Positions 25,475-34,799 are shown, counted from the first letter of the stretch. The stretch: DNA of 64,000 nt from Streptomyces sp. T12 (GCF_028736035.1 NZ_CP117866.1:496001-560000); one strand, 5' to 3'. Numbers and translations: made by a program. The notes: generated by a model not told the origin, from the sequence alone.

Positions 25475-25603
25475 GAAGCATCCCAATTCCGGAGCCGGCC
25501 CCATCGGTATTCACCGGCTGGATTCTCATATACAGGAAATCGATTTCCCTGATTGAAATCTACTGGGCCAGATTAGTGGCACCGCAATCGGGAGGAAATC
25601 TCC
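25475..25603. promoter_or_regulatory. LysR/FAH divergent promoter with perfect palindrome
   Basis: GGAAATCGATTTCC (25535-25548) is a perfect 14-bp palindrome, nearly extended to CAG...CTG. It lies between the LysR gene and the first catabolic gene, followed by CTGATTGAAATC. LysR sites are typically short inverted repeats in such divergent regions, so this is the best operator candidate. The FAH gene has a GGGAGGAAATCTCC ribosome site. Confidence 0.5.
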
Positions 25604-26608
25604 GTGACATCCGCAGCCACGTCGGCACCCTTCATCCCCTTCTCCGGACCGTTCGCCATCGGCACTCTTTCGGCACCGGACGGGACCAGGTTCCCGAGCC
25701 TCGTGACGCCGGAGGGCCGAGCGCTCGACCTGTGCACGGCACTGGACGAACCCGCGCTGACCACGCTCACGCTCCTGGAGCGCTGGGACGAGGAGCTGCC
25801 ACGCCTGCGCACCCTCGCCGGGGACCCGACGCGCGGCTGGCGGCCGCTGGCGGAGATGACGGTGCACGCGCCCGTCGAGCCCCGGCAGATCTTCCAGTCC
25901 GGCGCCAACTACCGGCAGCATGTGATCGACCTGGCGGTCGCGCACCGCGCCCCGGACGACCCGCGCACCGTCGAGGAGGCCCGCGCCGAGGTCGCGGCGG
26001 TCATGGACAAGCGGGCCGCCGAGGACCTCCCGTACGTCTTCATCGGTCTGCCGACCACGATCATTGGTCCCTACGACGACGTGGTGCTGCCCGCCTGGGC
26101 CGAGAAGCCCGACTGGGAACTGGAACTGGCCGCGGTGATCTCCCGCCCCGCCTACCGGGTCACCGTGGACGAGGCGCTGGAGTACGTCGCGGGCTACACC
26201 ATCGCCAACGACCTCACCGACCGCGCGACCGTCTTCCGCCGGGACATGCCCCCGATCGGCACCGACTGGCTGCGCAGCAAGAACGCCCCCGGCTTCACCC
26301 CGCTCGGCCCGTGGATCGTCCCGGCCGGCTCCATCGCGGACCCCTCCGACCTGCAGGTCACCCTGAAACTCAACGGCGAGACCATGCAGGACGAGTCCAC
26401 CAAGGACATGATCTTCGGCGTCGCACGGTTGGTCTCGTACATCTCCCAGACCGCCCAACTGGTCCCCGGCGACCTGGTCCTCACCGGCAGCCCGGCCGGC
26501 AACGGCATCCACTGGGGCCGGCTGCTGCGCGACGGCGACGTGATGGACGGCTCGGTCACCGGGCTCGGCGCCCAACGCACCCGCTGTGTCGCGGAGGAGG
26601 ACCGATGA
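25604..26608 (+). CDS. Fumarylacetoacetate hydrolase-family protein
   Basis: 334 aa from GTG. An N-terminal segment (FIPFSGPFAIGTLSAPDGTR) leads to the FAH catalytic fold: RQIFQSGANYRQHVIDLAVA, YVFIGLPTTIIGPYDDVVLP, then the metal-binding acidic cluster in KPDWELELAAVISRPAYRVT and ALEYVAGYTIANDLTDRATV, and VPGDLVLTGSPAGNG. FAH-family enzymes hydrolyse or decarboxylate ring-cleavage products such as oxalocrotonate or acylpyruvates using Mg/Mn. First gene of the operon; its TGA overlaps the next ATG (ATGA). A second FAH gene (30929) lies downstream, so the two probably act on different intermediates. Confidence 0.9.
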   Translation: MTSAATSAPFIPFSGPFAIGTLSAPDGTRFPSLVTPEGRALDLCTALDEPALTTLTLLERWDEELPRLRTLAGDPTRGWRPLAEMTVHAPVEPRQIFQSGANYRQHVIDLAVAHRAPDDPRTVEEARAEVAAVMDKRAAEDLPYVFIGLPTTIIGPYDDVVLPAWAEKPDWELELAAVISRPAYRVTVDEALEYVAGYTIANDLTDRATVFRRDMPPIGTDWLRSKNAPGFTPLGPWIVPAGSIADPSDLQVTLKLNGETMQDESTKDMIFGVARLVSYISQTAQLVPGDLVLTGSPAGNGIHWGRLLRDGDVMDGSVTGLGAQRTRCVAEEDR

Positions 26609-27576
26609 GCGCCGACCGTATCGACCGTACGGATCCCGAGGAGGCGATCGCCGAGGCCGCGAAGGCGTACTCGAACTGGGGCCGCTGGGGCGAGGACGAC
26701 GTGCTCGGCACGCTCAACTTCCTCGACGAGGCCAAGCGTCGCGAGGGAGCGGCCCTGATCCGCGACGGCGTCAGCTTCTCCTTGTCACAGGCCTTCGACA
26801 TGGACGGCCCGCAGAAGGGCTGGCGGCGGCGTACGAACCCGGTGCACACGATGCTCGCCACCGGCACCGACGCCGCTCTGGGCGGCCAGGGCTTTCCGCA
26901 CGGTTTCGGTGGCGCCGACGACGTGATCGCCATGCCCTTGCAGTGCTCCACGCAATGGGACGGGCTCGGGCACATCTTCGACCACGGCACGGCGTGGAAC
27001 GGCCGCCCGGCGGAGAAGGTCGTCACCTCCGAAGGCGACCTGGTCACCGGCATCGAGCACATGGCACCGCACGTCGCCGGGCGAGGGGTCCTCCTCGACG
27101 TGGGCCTGGTCATCGGCCACGACGGCGAACTGCCCGACGGCTTCGCCATCACCGAGGAGCACCTGACGGCAACCGCTGCCTCGCATGGTGTGACCGTCGG
27201 TCGTGGCGACCTGGTCCTCGTGCGCACGGGGCGGCTGGCCCGCGCCCGTCACGAAGGCTGGGGCGACTACGCGGGCGGACCGGCGCCGGGGCTGAGCTTC
27301 AGTACGGCCGGCTGGCTGCACCGGAGCGAGATCGCCGGGATCGCCACCGACACCTGGGGCTTCGAGGTGCGGCCCAACGAGTTCGACCACGCCTTCCAGC
27401 CGCTGCACCAGGTCGCCATCCCCCACATCGGTCTGCTCATCGGGGAGATGTGGGACCTCGACGCCCTCGCCGCACATTGCGCCGCCGACGGCCGGTACGA
27501 GTTCTGGCTCACCGCCGCGCCCCTGCCCATCACCGGGTCTGTCGGCTCACCGGTGAATCCCGTCGCCGTCAAGTAA
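26605..27576 (+). CDS. Cyclase-family metal-dependent hydrolase
   Basis: 323 aa, MSADRIDRTDPEEAIAEAAK, ATGA-coupled to the FAH gene. It belongs to the cyclase superfamily that includes bacterial kynurenine formamidases: WGRWGEDDVLGTLNFLDEAK, IRDGVSFSLSQAFDMDGPQK, MPLQCSTQWDGLGHIFDHGT (the metal-ligand region; the Q-W-D-x-L-x-H form replaces the more usual H-x-G-T-H-x-D), GRGVLLDVG and LVLVRTGR. Likely hydrolyses a cyclic ester, amide or lactone intermediate; the exact reaction is not readable. Confidence 0.85.
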   Translation: MSADRIDRTDPEEAIAEAAKAYSNWGRWGEDDVLGTLNFLDEAKRREGAALIRDGVSFSLSQAFDMDGPQKGWRRRTNPVHTMLATGTDAALGGQGFPHGFGGADDVIAMPLQCSTQWDGLGHIFDHGTAWNGRPAEKVVTSEGDLVTGIEHMAPHVAGRGVLLDVGLVIGHDGELPDGFAITEEHLTATAASHGVTVGRGDLVLVRTGRLARARHEGWGDYAGGPAPGLSFSTAGWLHRSEIAGIATDTWGFEVRPNEFDHAFQPLHQVAIPHIGLLIGEMWDLDALAAHCAADGRYEFWLTAAPLPITGSVGSPVNPVAVK

Positions 27577-27690
27577 CGCCCTGGAGTGCCGGGCGGGCCG
27601 CGCCCGGACGGCTACGCCACCCTCGCCCGCCCGACCCGCAACATCCCCCTTGCCGTTCGAAGTCGCGCGGCACCATCTCAGGGAGAAGCC

Positions 27691-28830
27691 ATGAACGACC
27701 CCCGCCCCCGCACCGTCCTCGTCATAGGCGGCGGCGCGTCCGGCAACGCCGTGACCGTGCTGCTGCAGCGGGCGGGCATCGCTGTGGAACTGATCGAGGC
27801 CAAACCCGACTGGAACGTGCTCGGCTCCGGCATCACCCTCCAGGGCAACGCGCTGCGCGTGCTGCGCGAAGTCGGCGTGTGGGACAAGGTCCGGGAGAGC
27901 GGTTACGCCGTCGACGCCGTCGGCATGGCCGCGCCCGACGGGACCGTGTTCCACGTCCAGCAGGACTTCCGCACCGGTGGGGACGACCTGCCCTCGATCT
28001 TCGGCATGCAGCGACCCCGGCTCCAGGAGATCCTGTGTGAGGCCGTTCTCGAGAGCGGCGCGACGGTACGCCTCGGCACCACCGCCGAGGAGCTGATCCA
28101 GGACGCGTCCGGCGTCACCGCCCGGTTCAGCGACGGCACCGAGGGCCGCTACGACCTTGTCATCGCCGCCGACGGCGTCGGCTCCCGCACGCGCGCGATG
28201 ATCGGCATCAGCGACAAGCCCGAACCGACCGGCATGGCCATCTGGCGCGTCCCCGCGCCCCGCCCCGAGGGCGTGAAGCGCAAGGACCTGTCCTACGGCG
28301 GACCGTGCTACATCGCCGGCTACTGCCCCACCAGCAAGGACACCATCTACGCCTACCTCGTCGAGGCCAACCGCGACCGCGCCTCCATCGACCCGGCCTC
28401 GTACGCGGACGAGATGCGGCGGCTGGCCGCGCCCTACGGGGGTGCGTGGCCGGAGATCGCCGCGAGCATCACCGACCCCGCCAAGGTCAACTACACCTGG
28501 TTCGAGCGGCTGCTCGTCGAGGGCTCCTGGCACCGCGGGCGGGTCGTCCTGATCGGTGACGCGGCCCACGTCTGTCCTCCCACGCTCGCCCAGGGCGCGG
28601 CCATGTCGCTGGAGGACGCCTCCGTACTGGCGGAGATGCTGACCGCGGAGCAGGACTGGGGTTCCCTGGACGCTCTCCTGACCGGCTTCTACGAACGCCG
28701 GATCGGCCGTGTCCGCATGGTGGTCGAGGCATCCGTGCAACTCGGTCAGTGGCAGATGGACGGCGCCCGTGACGCCGACGCACCCGGCCTGATGGGCCGC
28801 ACGATGGCAGTCCTTCAGGAGACGCCGTGA
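27691..28830 (+). CDS. FAD-dependent aromatic-ring monooxygenase (PHBH type)
   Basis: 379 aa. The Rossmann motif is VLVIGGGASGNAVTVLLQRA, the DG motif is YDLVIAADGVGSRTRAMIGI and the GD motif is GRVVLIGDAAHVCPPTLAQG, the signature set of group A flavin monooxygenases. These enzymes hydroxylate phenolic acids with NAD(P)H and O2. It lies 114 bp after the cyclase gene and overlaps the amidohydrolase gene by GTGA. In the pathway it could introduce the hydroxyl needed for extradiol cleavage; a second such enzyme is at 33381. Substrate unknown. Confidence 0.9.
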   Translation: MNDPRPRTVLVIGGGASGNAVTVLLQRAGIAVELIEAKPDWNVLGSGITLQGNALRVLREVGVWDKVRESGYAVDAVGMAAPDGTVFHVQQDFRTGGDDLPSIFGMQRPRLQEILCEAVLESGATVRLGTTAEELIQDASGVTARFSDGTEGRYDLVIAADGVGSRTRAMIGISDKPEPTGMAIWRVPAPRPEGVKRKDLSYGGPCYIAGYCPTSKDTIYAYLVEANRDRASIDPASYADEMRRLAAPYGGAWPEIAASITDPAKVNYTWFERLLVEGSWHRGRVVLIGDAAHVCPPTLAQGAAMSLEDASVLAEMLTAEQDWGSLDALLTGFYERRIGRVRMVVEASVQLGQWQMDGARDADAPGLMGRTMAVLQETP

Positions 28831-29873
28831 ACTCCGTGAACCCCGTGAGTCCTCAGACCATCGCACCCACGATCGACGTCCACGCGCACGTCCTGCTCCC
28901 GCCGGTCGAGGACGCCGTCGCCGGACACCCCGGGCTGGCCGCGGCCCGCGATCTCGACGCCCGCCGCAACGGCCCCGAGGCCATCGCCGTCAGCGGCCCC
29001 ATGTTCCAGGACCGCTTCCCGAAGCTGACCGACGTCAAGGCCCGGCTCGCCGCGATGGACGCCTCCGGGGTCGATGTCCAGCTGGTCTCGCCGTCTCCGT
29101 CGCACTATCACTACTGGGCCGACGAGGACCTGGCCCGTACGGTGTGGGAACTGGCCAACGAGGGCACCGCCGCGCACATCGCCCAGGCCCCGCAGCGGCT
29201 GCACGGCCTCGGCCTCGTCCCGCTCCAGCACCCGGACCTCGCCGTCGAAGCCCTTGAGCACGCCCTCGGCCTGGGCCTGCGCGGTGTCGAGATCTCCAGC
29301 CACGCGCCGGGACGCGAACTGTCGGACCCCGCGTACGAACCGTTCTGGACACGGGCCGAGGAAACCGGCGCGATCCTCTTCCTGCACCCCTTCGGCTGCA
29401 CGCTCGACGAGCGCCTCAACCGGTGGTACCTGTCCAACACCGTCGGCCAGCCGACCGAGAACGCCGTCGCCCTGTCCCATCTGATCTTCTCCGGAGTCCT
29501 GGACCGGCACCCGGGGTTGCGCATCGTCGCCGCCCACGGCGGCGGCTATCTGCCCACCCACATCGGCCGCTCCGACCACGCCTGGCTCGCCCGCACCGAC
29601 ACCCGCGGCTGCGTGCACCCGCCCAGCAGCTACCTCAAGCAGCTGTACTTCGATTCCCTTGTCCACGACCCGGACGTCCTGCGCGAGCTGATCCGGGTGG
29701 CCGGCCCCGACCGGGTGCTGCTCGGCTCCGACTTCCCCTTCGACATGGGCACCGACGACCCGCTCGGCGCGCTGCGCGACGTCACGGACCTGCCCGCCCC
29801 CCACTTCCACGCCGTACGCGGCGGCAACGCTGCAGCGCTGCTCCGCCTTGTCCGAACCGTCCAAACCGTCTGA
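28827..29873 (+). CDS. Amidohydrolase-family decarboxylase/hydrolase (ACMSD-like)
   Basis: 348 aa from GTG (GTGA overlap). Metal ligands of the amidohydrolase_2/ACMSD group are visible: TIDVHAHVLLPP (HxH at 19 and 21), ILFLHPFGCTL (His), RIVAAHGGGYLP (His) and RVLLGSDFPFDMG (Asp). A mid-domain GVDVQLVSPSPSHYHYWADE and LGLRGVEISSHAPGREL fit the same family. Members decarboxylate aromatic or muconate-type carboxylates without redox change, or hydrate ring products. In the operon it sits between hydroxylation and ring cleavage, so removal of a ring carboxyl is plausible. Confidence 0.88.
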   Translation: MNSVNPVSPQTIAPTIDVHAHVLLPPVEDAVAGHPGLAAARDLDARRNGPEAIAVSGPMFQDRFPKLTDVKARLAAMDASGVDVQLVSPSPSHYHYWADEDLARTVWELANEGTAAHIAQAPQRLHGLGLVPLQHPDLAVEALEHALGLGLRGVEISSHAPGRELSDPAYEPFWTRAEETGAILFLHPFGCTLDERLNRWYLSNTVGQPTENAVALSHLIFSGVLDRHPGLRIVAAHGGGYLPTHIGRSDHAWLARTDTRGCVHPPSSYLKQLYFDSLVHDPDVLRELIRVAGPDRVLLGSDFPFDMGTDDPLGALRDVTDLPAPHFHAVRGGNAAALLRLVRTVQTV

Positions 29874-29897
29874 ACTGCACAGAGGAGAACCCCCACC

Positions 29898-30836
29898 ATG
29901 AGCACACGTCTGCTCACCCACCTGCGGCACGTCGACCTCGCCGTGCCGGACTATGACAAGCAGCTCGACTTCTACGCCGGCGTCTGGGGCCTGACCAAGG
30001 TCGCCGAGGACTCCGGCATCTCCTTCCTGGCCGCCGAGGGCTCCCCCGAGCAGTACATCGTCCGGCTCCGCAAGGCCGAGGAGAAGCGTCTCGACCTCAT
30101 CTCCTACGGCGCGGCGAACCCGGCCGACGTGGACACGCTCGCCGAGCAACTCCTCGCGGGTGGAGTGCAGTTGATCTCCCAGCCGGGCAAGGTCGACACC
30201 CCCGGCGGCGGCTACGGCTTCCGCTTCTTCGACATCGACGGCCGCACCATCGAGGTCTCGGCCGACGTCGAGGCGCGCCGGCACCGTCGTGTCGAGGAGA
30301 AGGAGTCCATCCCCGTCCGCCTCTCGCACGTCGTCCTGAACTCCCCCGACATCAACGCCACCCGCACCTGGTACGAGCAGCACCTCGACTTCCGGCTGTC
30401 CGACACCATGAACATTCCGCACATGAATGACGTCATGCACTTCATGCGGATCAGCAACCAGCACCACTCCATGGCCATTGCCAGTGGTCCGCACACCTCC
30501 CTGCAGCACCTCTCCTTCGAGATGCGCGGCATCGACGAGTACATGCGCGGCTCCGGCCGCGTGATGCGCTCCGGCGCCCGCAAGATCTGGGGCCCCGGGC
30601 GGCACATGGCGGGCGACAACACCTTCACGTACTTCCTCGACCCGCACGGCAACACCGTGGAGTACACCACCGAGCTCGAAAAGCTGGACGAGGACACCTG
30701 GCACCCGCACATCTACGACCTGACGAAGCCCGAGAACGCCGACCAGTGGGGCACGTCCAACCCGATGAACGAGATGATCGCCAAGGAGATGCACAACGAC
30801 GTCGACCGCGGCGTCTTCGTCGCTCCGCCGGTCTGA
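29898..30836 (+). CDS. Type I extradiol (catechol 2,3-type) dioxygenase
   Basis: 312 aa with two VOC domains: the N-terminal LRHVDLAVPDYDKQLDFYAG and the catalytic C-terminal one. Expected Fe(II) ligands are His144 (RLSHVVLNSPD), His204 (LQHLSFEM) and Glu255 (LDPHGNTVEYTTE), all present with the right spacing for type I extradiol enzymes. A GGAGAA site precedes the ATG. It cleaves a catechol-type ring next to the diol, giving a semialdehyde or acyl product for the FAH-family hydrolases on either side. This gene identifies the operon as an aromatic meta-cleavage pathway. Confidence 0.9.
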   Translation: MSTRLLTHLRHVDLAVPDYDKQLDFYAGVWGLTKVAEDSGISFLAAEGSPEQYIVRLRKAEEKRLDLISYGAANPADVDTLAEQLLAGGVQLISQPGKVDTPGGGYGFRFFDIDGRTIEVSADVEARRHRRVEEKESIPVRLSHVVLNSPDINATRTWYEQHLDFRLSDTMNIPHMNDVMHFMRISNQHHSMAIASGPHTSLQHLSFEMRGIDEYMRGSGRVMRSGARKIWGPGRHMAGDNTFTYFLDPHGNTVEYTTELEKLDEDTWHPHIYDLTKPENADQWGTSNPMNEMIAKEMHNDVDRGVFVAPPV

Positions 30837-30928
30837 CCCCTTGACTCCGGGGGCTCGGCGTACTCCCCCGCCTGCTGTGCCGCCGGGCCCCCGGCCTGTG
30901 TCAACCCACCCAGCTCCCTAGGAATGCC

Positions 30929-31894
30929 ATGCGTTTCGCCACGTACGAACAGCACGGCCGCAGCCGTCTCGCCACCGTCGAGGACGACGGCACCCTCTAC
31001 CCCTGCCCCGGAACGGGGACGCTTCTCGACCTGATCCAGGCCGGTCCCGAGGCACTGCGCGAGGCGGGCAACGCCAGCCTGGACGTGCCGCGCGGCCCGC
31101 ACGTCTCCCAGGTGCGATTGCTGCCGCCGCTCCAACCGCCGTCCGTACGCGACTTCGTCACGTTCGAGGAGCACGTCGAGGGTGTACGACGCAGCATCGA
31201 CGGAATCCCGGGCGCCCCCGACGCCTGGTACGACGCGCCCACCTTCTACTTCACCAACCCCTACGCGGTCATCGGCGCTCACGACGACATCCCCGTGCCG
31301 CCCGGCAGCCAGGCACTGGACTTCGAACTCGAAGTCGCCGCGGTCATCGGCCGCGAGGGCCGCGACCTCACCCCCGAGCAGGCCCGCGACCACATCATCG
31401 GCTACACCATCTACAACGACTGGTCCGCCCGCGACCTCCAGTCCCGCGAGATGCAGGTCAGCCTCGGCCCCTGCAAGGGCAAGGACACGGCCACCACCCT
31501 CGGCCCCTACCTCGTCACCGCCGACGAGCTGGAGCCCTACCGCGACAGCGACGGATTCCTGCGGCTGGCGCTGACCGCCGAGATCAACGGCGAGGTCGTC
31601 GGCAAGGACCTGCTGTCCAACATGAGCTGGACCTTCGAGGAGATGACCGCCTACGCCTCCCGCGGCACCTGGGTACGCCCCGGCGACGTACTCGGCTCCG
31701 GCACCTGCGGCAACGGCGGCTGCCTCGCCGAACTCTGGGGCGTACGCGGCCGCCAGGACCCGCCGCCGCTCAAGCCCGGCGACACCGTCACCCTCACCGT
31801 CGAGGGCATCGGCACCGTCTCCAACACCGTGGTACCCGGTGCCCAACCGGTGGCCCTCCCTCGCGCCCGTACGCGCCCGCGAACGCGTCCGTGA
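30929..31894 (+). CDS. Fumarylacetoacetate hydrolase-family protein (second copy)
   Basis: 321 aa, MRFATYEQHGRSRLATVEDD. FAH core: PPSVRDFVTFEEHVEGVRRS, TFYFTNPYAVIGAHDDIPVP, ALDFELEVAAVIGREGRDLT (E-x-E ligands), HIIGYTIYNDWSARDLQSRE and WTFEEMTAYASRGTWVRPGD. This form resembles 2-hydroxyhepta/hexadiene-dioate isomerase/hydrolase-type proteins more than the first copy. It follows the dioxygenase, so it probably acts directly on the ring-cleavage product. The last residues (PRARTRPRTRP) are low complexity and may read past the original end. Confidence 0.9.
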   Translation: MRFATYEQHGRSRLATVEDDGTLYPCPGTGTLLDLIQAGPEALREAGNASLDVPRGPHVSQVRLLPPLQPPSVRDFVTFEEHVEGVRRSIDGIPGAPDAWYDAPTFYFTNPYAVIGAHDDIPVPPGSQALDFELEVAAVIGREGRDLTPEQARDHIIGYTIYNDWSARDLQSREMQVSLGPCKGKDTATTLGPYLVTADELEPYRDSDGFLRLALTAEINGEVVGKDLLSNMSWTFEEMTAYASRGTWVRPGDVLGSGTCGNGGCLAELWGVRGRQDPPPLKPGDTVTLTVEGIGTVSNTVVPGAQPVALPRARTRPRTRP

Positions 31895-31962
31895 ACCGCG
31901 TGGCGGAGAGCGGGCCGGCCGACAAGGTCGTCGTCACCGGGAACGCGCGCGGCAGGGCACGG

Positions 31963-32118
31963 TCGAGGCGCCGCCACATCCCACTCCGCCGGGCCGGGCT
32001 CCCTGACGAGGTACTACTCAACGCCGTCGTCCTCCTCGCCACCGAGGCGACCTCGTACATCACCTGCGCCGGTCTCGTCGGCGACTGGTCGACGGTGCTG
32101 CCCGGCTCCCCCGTTTGA
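31963..32118 (+). pseudogene. Short-chain dehydrogenase, C-terminal remnant
   Basis: The frame gives [40 protein letters not shown] and STVLPGSPV. The pattern PLRR-G-P-E...LA-ATSYITGA-L-V-DGGW is the C-terminal end of SDR proteins; the Rossmann N terminus and the SYK catalytic region are missing. It lies between the FAH gene and the CoA-transferase genes. Confidence 0.6.
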
Positions 32119-32151
32119 CCCGACCGACCTCCGGCCGAGAGGACCCGCACG

Positions 32152-32931
32152 TGAACAATGTCAGCGCGAGCGACGCCGAGGCGGTCGCCGACATCTCCGA
32201 CGGGGCCTCACTCGCCGTTGGCGGCTTCGGCCTGTCCGGCATACCGGCCGCCCTCATCGACGCCCTGCACGCCCAGGGCGCCACCAGCCTGAAGGTCGTC
32301 TCCAACAACTGCGGCGTAGACGGCCAGGGACTCGGCCTCCTGCTCGCCGACGGCCGCATCAGCCGCGTGACCGGCAGTTACATGGGCGAGAACAAGGAGC
32401 TCGCCCGCCAGTACCTCAGCGGCGAGCTGGAGGCCGAACTCGTACCTCAAGGCACCCTGGCCGAGCGGCTACGGGCCGGCGGGGCCGGCATCCCGGCCTT
32501 CTACACACCGGCAGGCGTGGGCACACAGGTCGCTGACGGCGGCCTGCCCTGGCGTTACGCGGCGGACGGCAGCATCGCCCTCGCTTCCCCGCAAAGGAGA
32601 AGCGCTCCTTCGGCGGCCGCGCGCATGTCCTCGAACACGGCATCACCACCGACTTCGCGCTCGTCCGCGCCTGGCGCGGCGACACTCACGGCAACCTGGT
32701 CTTCAACAAGGCCGCCGCCAACTTCAACCCCCTGGCCGCCATGGCCGGCCGCATCACGATCGCCGAGGTCGAGGAACTCGTGGAGCCCGGCGAGCTGCCC
32801 CCGACGCGATTCATCTGCCCGGCGTCTTCGTCCAGCGGGTCCTCGCCCTCACGCCCGCGCAGGCCGCCGACAAACCGATCGAACGGCGTTCGATTTCCGC
32901 GCCCCAGGCACGAGAGACGGTGCACAGCTGA
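32152..32931 (+). pseudogene. 3-oxoacid CoA-transferase subunit A, two frameshifts
   Basis: From GTG 32152 the frame gives [37 protein letters not shown] and [20 protein letters not shown], typical of the CoA-transferase A subunit. Near 32588 a missing C in a C-run shifts the frame to [20 protein letters not shown] and [20 protein letters not shown]. Near 32810 a second missing C shifts it again to [20 protein letters not shown]. The stop overlaps the B-subunit ATG (TGATG). Both changes are in C homopolymers, so sequencing error is possible. Activates 3-oxoadipate-type acids with succinyl-CoA in ring-degradation pathways. Confidence 0.8.
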
Positions 32932-33344
32932 TGTCCTGGACCCGCGACCAGATGGCCGTCCGTGCCGCCGCCGAACTCACCGACGGCTCCTACGTCAACC
33001 TCGGCACCGGGCCCTACCCCAGTGAACGCGACGTCGACCCCGACCTCATCAACGCCGGAATGATCCGCGGCGGCCACATCGACACCGCCGTGCTCGGTGC
33101 CATGCAGGTCTCCGCGACCGGCGACCTCGCCAACTGGATGATCCCCGGAAAGATGATCAAGGGCATGGGCGGTGCCATGGACCTCGTCCACGGCGCCCGC
33201 CGCGTCATCGTCCTCATGGATCACACCGCCAAGGACGGCAGCCCCAAGATCCTCGACGAGCGCACCCTGCCCCTCACGGGCCAGGCCTGCGTCCACCGCG
33301 TCATCACCGCCGCCACCGCCGCGAATCTGCACACCGCCGCTTGA
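32931..33344 (+). pseudogene. CoA-transferase subunit B with internal deletions
   Basis: 137 aa against about 210 usual. The start ([20 protein letters not shown]) and core ([40 protein letters not shown]) are clear. The segment after YVNLGTG lacks about 25 residues that carry the catalytic Glu (S-E-N-G region), a second gap removes the segment before GMIRGGH, and the C terminus after [20 protein letters not shown] is cut short. All deletions keep frame, so the ORF looks intact but the enzyme should be inactive. It was coupled to subunit A. Confidence 0.75.
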
Positions 33345-33380
33345 GGCAGGTCAACGACGACCAAGGCTGAGGAACCCACC

Positions 33381-34640
33381 ATGAAGAAACTTCCCGCCAA
33401 ACGCGGCCGCGTCGCCGTGATCGGTGCCGGACCCGGTGGCATGGCCGCCGCACTGTCTGTCCATCAGGCCGGCCACGACGTCGTACTGTTCGAGCGCTAC
33501 CCGCACGCCAGACCCGCCGGCAACATCCTCAACCTGTGGCCGCCCCCCATCAAAGCGCTCGGGCTCCTCGGAGTGAACACCGAGGACCTGGGTGCGCCCT
33601 GTACGTCCGAGTTCCGCAACGCCCGCGGCCGCCGCCGGGTCCGCGCGGCCCTTCCGGAGCAGGTGGTCCGCGACTACGGCGGCGGCTTCGTCGGCCTGCT
33701 GCGCCCCGAGTTGTACGAGCGGCTGCTCGACGCGCTGCCCAAGGGAGTCCTGCAGGTCAACCACACGGTGGAGCGCGTCGAGCAGGACGAGAGCGGTGTT
33801 CGACTGCACCTCGCGGACGGACGAGTCCACGAGGCGGACCTCGTGATCGGCGCGGACGGCATCGATTCCCTGGTCCGCCGCACTCTGTGGGGCGACAGCC
33901 CCAAGCGCGAGCACAACCTGCACATCTTCGGCGGCTACACCTTCGACGACAGCGTCGAGACCGAGCCCGGGATGTGCGTCCTCTCCCACACCCGCACGGT
34001 GCAGGGCAGTTGGACCGCCATCCGCGACAAGGGACGTGACGGCCACCAGTGGTGGGTACTCGAAGCGTTCGACGCAAGCCGGGAATTCACCGGGGACCCG
34101 CACTCGACCGCGACCAGCCTCGGTCAGGCCTTCGCCCGTCCGCTCCCCCAGCTGATCGCCGCGACCGACCCCGCACTCGTTCAGCGCTGGGTGATCCGCG
34201 ACCGCAAGCCGCTGAAGCAGTGGTCCAAGGGCCGCGCCACCCTTGTCGGCGACGCCGCTCATCCCACCTCCCCGTATGCCGGGTACGGCGCCGGTATGGC
34301 CACCGAGGACGGCTATTTCATCGGCCGCCGACTGGCAGGGGTGGACCTGGGCGACTACGCCGCTGTCCGCCAGGCACTCGACGCCTTCGAGGCCCCCCGC
34401 AAGCCGCACACCGCCCGGCAGTCCAAGCACGCCTACGCCCTCGGGCAGGTCTTCCATCACGCGCCGCGCGCTCTGCAACCGATCCGGGACGCGATCCTGG
34501 ACCGCACCCCGCTGATGCAGAAGGTGGTCGGTGACTCCACCCCCCTATCGATCCTCTCTCAGCTCGGTGAGATCGACCGGGCCGAAGCCCGCTTCACCGC
34601 GCTCCTCGGCCTCGGCGAGACACACGACACCGCTTCCTGA
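33381..34640 (+). CDS. FAD-dependent monooxygenase (second copy)
   Basis: 419 aa. GxGxxG in RVAVIGAGPGGMAAALSVHQ, FAD-binding FERYPHARPAGNILNLWPPP, DG motif DLVIGADGIDSLVRRTLW and GD motif ATLVGDAAHPTSPYAGYGAG. The C-terminal helical part ends SILSQLGEIDRAEARFTALL. It is a group A flavin monooxygenase, distinct in sequence from the 27691 gene. It closes the catabolic operon after the broken CoA-transferase pair. Likely a ring hydroxylase; substrate unknown. Confidence 0.9.
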   Translation: MKKLPAKRGRVAVIGAGPGGMAAALSVHQAGHDVVLFERYPHARPAGNILNLWPPPIKALGLLGVNTEDLGAPCTSEFRNARGRRRVRAALPEQVVRDYGGGFVGLLRPELYERLLDALPKGVLQVNHTVERVEQDESGVRLHLADGRVHEADLVIGADGIDSLVRRTLWGDSPKREHNLHIFGGYTFDDSVETEPGMCVLSHTRTVQGSWTAIRDKGRDGHQWWVLEAFDASREFTGDPHSTATSLGQAFARPLPQLIAATDPALVQRWVIRDRKPLKQWSKGRATLVGDAAHPTSPYAGYGAGMATEDGYFIGRRLAGVDLGDYAAVRQALDAFEAPRKPHTARQSKHAYALGQVFHHAPRALQPIRDAILDRTPLMQKVVGDSTPLSILSQLGEIDRAEARFTALLGLGETHDTAS

Positions 34641-34799
34641 ACCACGTGGCTGGGGCCGCGCCCGGTGGGGCTGACGCTGCCCAGAACAGCAGGCCGCCCG
34701 ACGCACGCCCCGGCACAGAACGCCAAGCGTTCATCGGGAAGTCGAGAACAACCTCCCCTACGCTCCACGACCGTCGGTCAACGCATCGCTGGGATCCGC

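Noticed and set aside
32580..32820. Calling CoA-transferase A intact by assuming sequencing errors
   Set aside because: The B subunit carries real deletions, so decay of the pair is at least as likely; recorded as pseudogene with the caveat.
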